A stretch of 6,526 nucleotides of DNA from Planctomycetota bacterium (GTDB lineage Bacteria; Planctomycetota; Phycisphaerae; WQYP01), in NCBI GenBank assembly GCA_021816165.1, contig JAKAYZ010000137.1:1-6526 (forward strand), given 5' to 3'. The notes under the pieces were generated by a model. That model was given only the letters and a program-made list of their open reading frames with translations. It did not search any database and was not told where the DNA came from. The position numbers and the translations under genes were made by a program. Each line of letters opens with the position of its first letter. The first letter of the stretch is position 1. This document shows positions 6,055 through 6,526 of this stretch, piece by piece.

Positions 6055-6059
6055 GGAGG
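6055..6059 (+). promoter_or_regulatory. Ribosome binding site of the fucosidase gene
   Basis: GGAGG lies 7 nt before the ATG at 6067. It is a strong Shine-Dalgarno that supports this start, ahead of the signal peptide. Confidence 0.85.
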
Positions 6060-6066
6060 TATCGCC

Positions 6067-6526
6067 ATGAAACGCTTTACATTCATACTGCTGGTTGCGG
6101 CCGTTATGGTCCTCGCTTTGGCCGCTTTCGGCACGCCCCGCGCCCATGCCGCTCGCCGCCACCATACCGCGAACATGGCTTGGTGGACGCATGCCCGCTT
6201 CGGCATGTTCATCCACTGGGGCCTTTACGCCGTTCCCGCGGGTACTTGGCACGGCCGCCGAATCAACGGTATTGGTGAATGGATCATGAACAATGCTGAC
6301 ATCACCCGCTCCGCATACGCCAAACTCGCCGCAAAATTTGATCCCGTTGATTTCAACGCGGATCAATGGGTTAAAATGGCTCGTGACGCCGGCGTCCGCT
6401 ACATCGTCATCACCACCAAACACCACGATGGATTTTGCATGTTCCGCACCGCCGCCACGCATTACAACGTTGTTCAAGATACACCATGGCATAAAGACCC
6501 CATGGCTCTTCTTGCCGCGGCCTGCA
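6067..6526 (+). CDS. Secreted GH29 alpha-L-fucosidase, N-terminal part (cut by window edge)
   Basis: GH29 enzymes are retaining glycosidases that remove alpha-linked L-fucose from glycans, here probably outside the cytoplasm. The reading frame is open to the window end, with 153 residues of a typical 400-600 visible. A signal peptide is clear: MKR, a hydrophobic core at 5-22, and AHA before the likely cleavage after residue 28. The mature N-terminus has the family blocks in order: WWTHARFGMFIHWGLYAVPAG (39-59, His50), GEWIM (70-74), FDPVDFNADQWVKMARDAG (91-109) and YIVITTKHHDGFCMF (112-126, His119/His120). These histidines match fucose-binding residues of characterised GH29 enzymes. The nucleophile Asp lies downstream, so activity cannot be judged. 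Its own promoter and strong ribosome site suggest separate expression from smc. The family assignment is firm; the substrate (algal fucan, plant or host glycan) is unknown. Confidence 0.94.
   Translation, partial: MKRFTFILLVAAVMVLALAAFGTPRAHAARRHHTANMAWWTHARFGMFIHWGLYAVPAGTWHGRRINGIGEWIMNNADITRSAYAKLAAKFDPVDFNADQWVKMARDAGVRYIVITTKHHDGFCMFRTAATHYNVVQDTPWHKDPMALLAAAC

Noticed and set aside
5968..6492. Minus-strand open frame opposite the fucosidase gene
   Set aside because: The plus strand here encodes clear GH29 motifs behind a signal peptide and a strong ribosome site, so the antisense frame is a shadow.
1..6526. Hidden mobile element, CRISPR array, defence or toxin-antitoxin locus
   Set aside because: All long segments are explained by five recognisable housekeeping or catabolic genes. 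No terminal repeats, transposase motifs, regularly spaced repeat-spacer units or tRNA-like folds were seen.

Overview
The window looks like ordinary chromosomal DNA from a GC-rich bacterium. It carries five protein-coding genes, two of them cut by the window edges. Three point leftward (hisA, hisH and an OmpA-domain lipoprotein gene) and two point rightward (smc and a GH29 alpha-L-fucosidase gene). The most likely source is a planctomycete or a related PVC-superphylum bacterium, possibly of class Phycisphaerae. This is an inference from the SMC Walker A box with Cys (GPNGCGKSN), the SRR motif just after the hinge in place of the usual TGG-type motif, and a secreted GH29 glycosidase next door. 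No 16S or other marker confirms it.

Layout. Bases 1-311 (minus) hold the 5' part of hisA, and 326-940 (minus) hold complete hisH, 14 nt upstream of hisA. Both act in the middle of histidine biosynthesis; hisF, the partner of HisH, is not in view. After a GC-rich gap with two hairpins comes a lipoprotein gene with a coiled coil and a peptidoglycan-binding OmpA domain (1148-1882, minus). A 324-nt divergent intergenic region (1883-2206) then separates it from smc. That gap holds a candidate promoter for each side, three 23/24-nt-spaced GC-rich direct repeats, a potential G-quadruplex on the minus strand, and overlapping small hairpins in the smc leader.

The full-length smc gene (2207-5806, plus) encodes a 1199-residue condensin ATPase with every head motif intact. 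It is followed by a 260-nt gap holding a strong GC hairpin, a 15-bp palindrome and an AT-rich promoter set in a nested inverted repeat. This leads into a secreted GH29 alpha-L-fucosidase (6067 onward), whose catalytic nucleophile region lies beyond the window.

The genes do not form one functional system: they cover amino-acid synthesis, envelope structure, chromosome segregation and glycan degradation. I saw no mobile element, CRISPR array, tRNA or rRNA, and no convincing undescribed system. The points worth a second look are regulatory: the structured divergent region, gene-end hairpins without a U-tract on the gene strand, and the dyad-rich fucosidase promoter.
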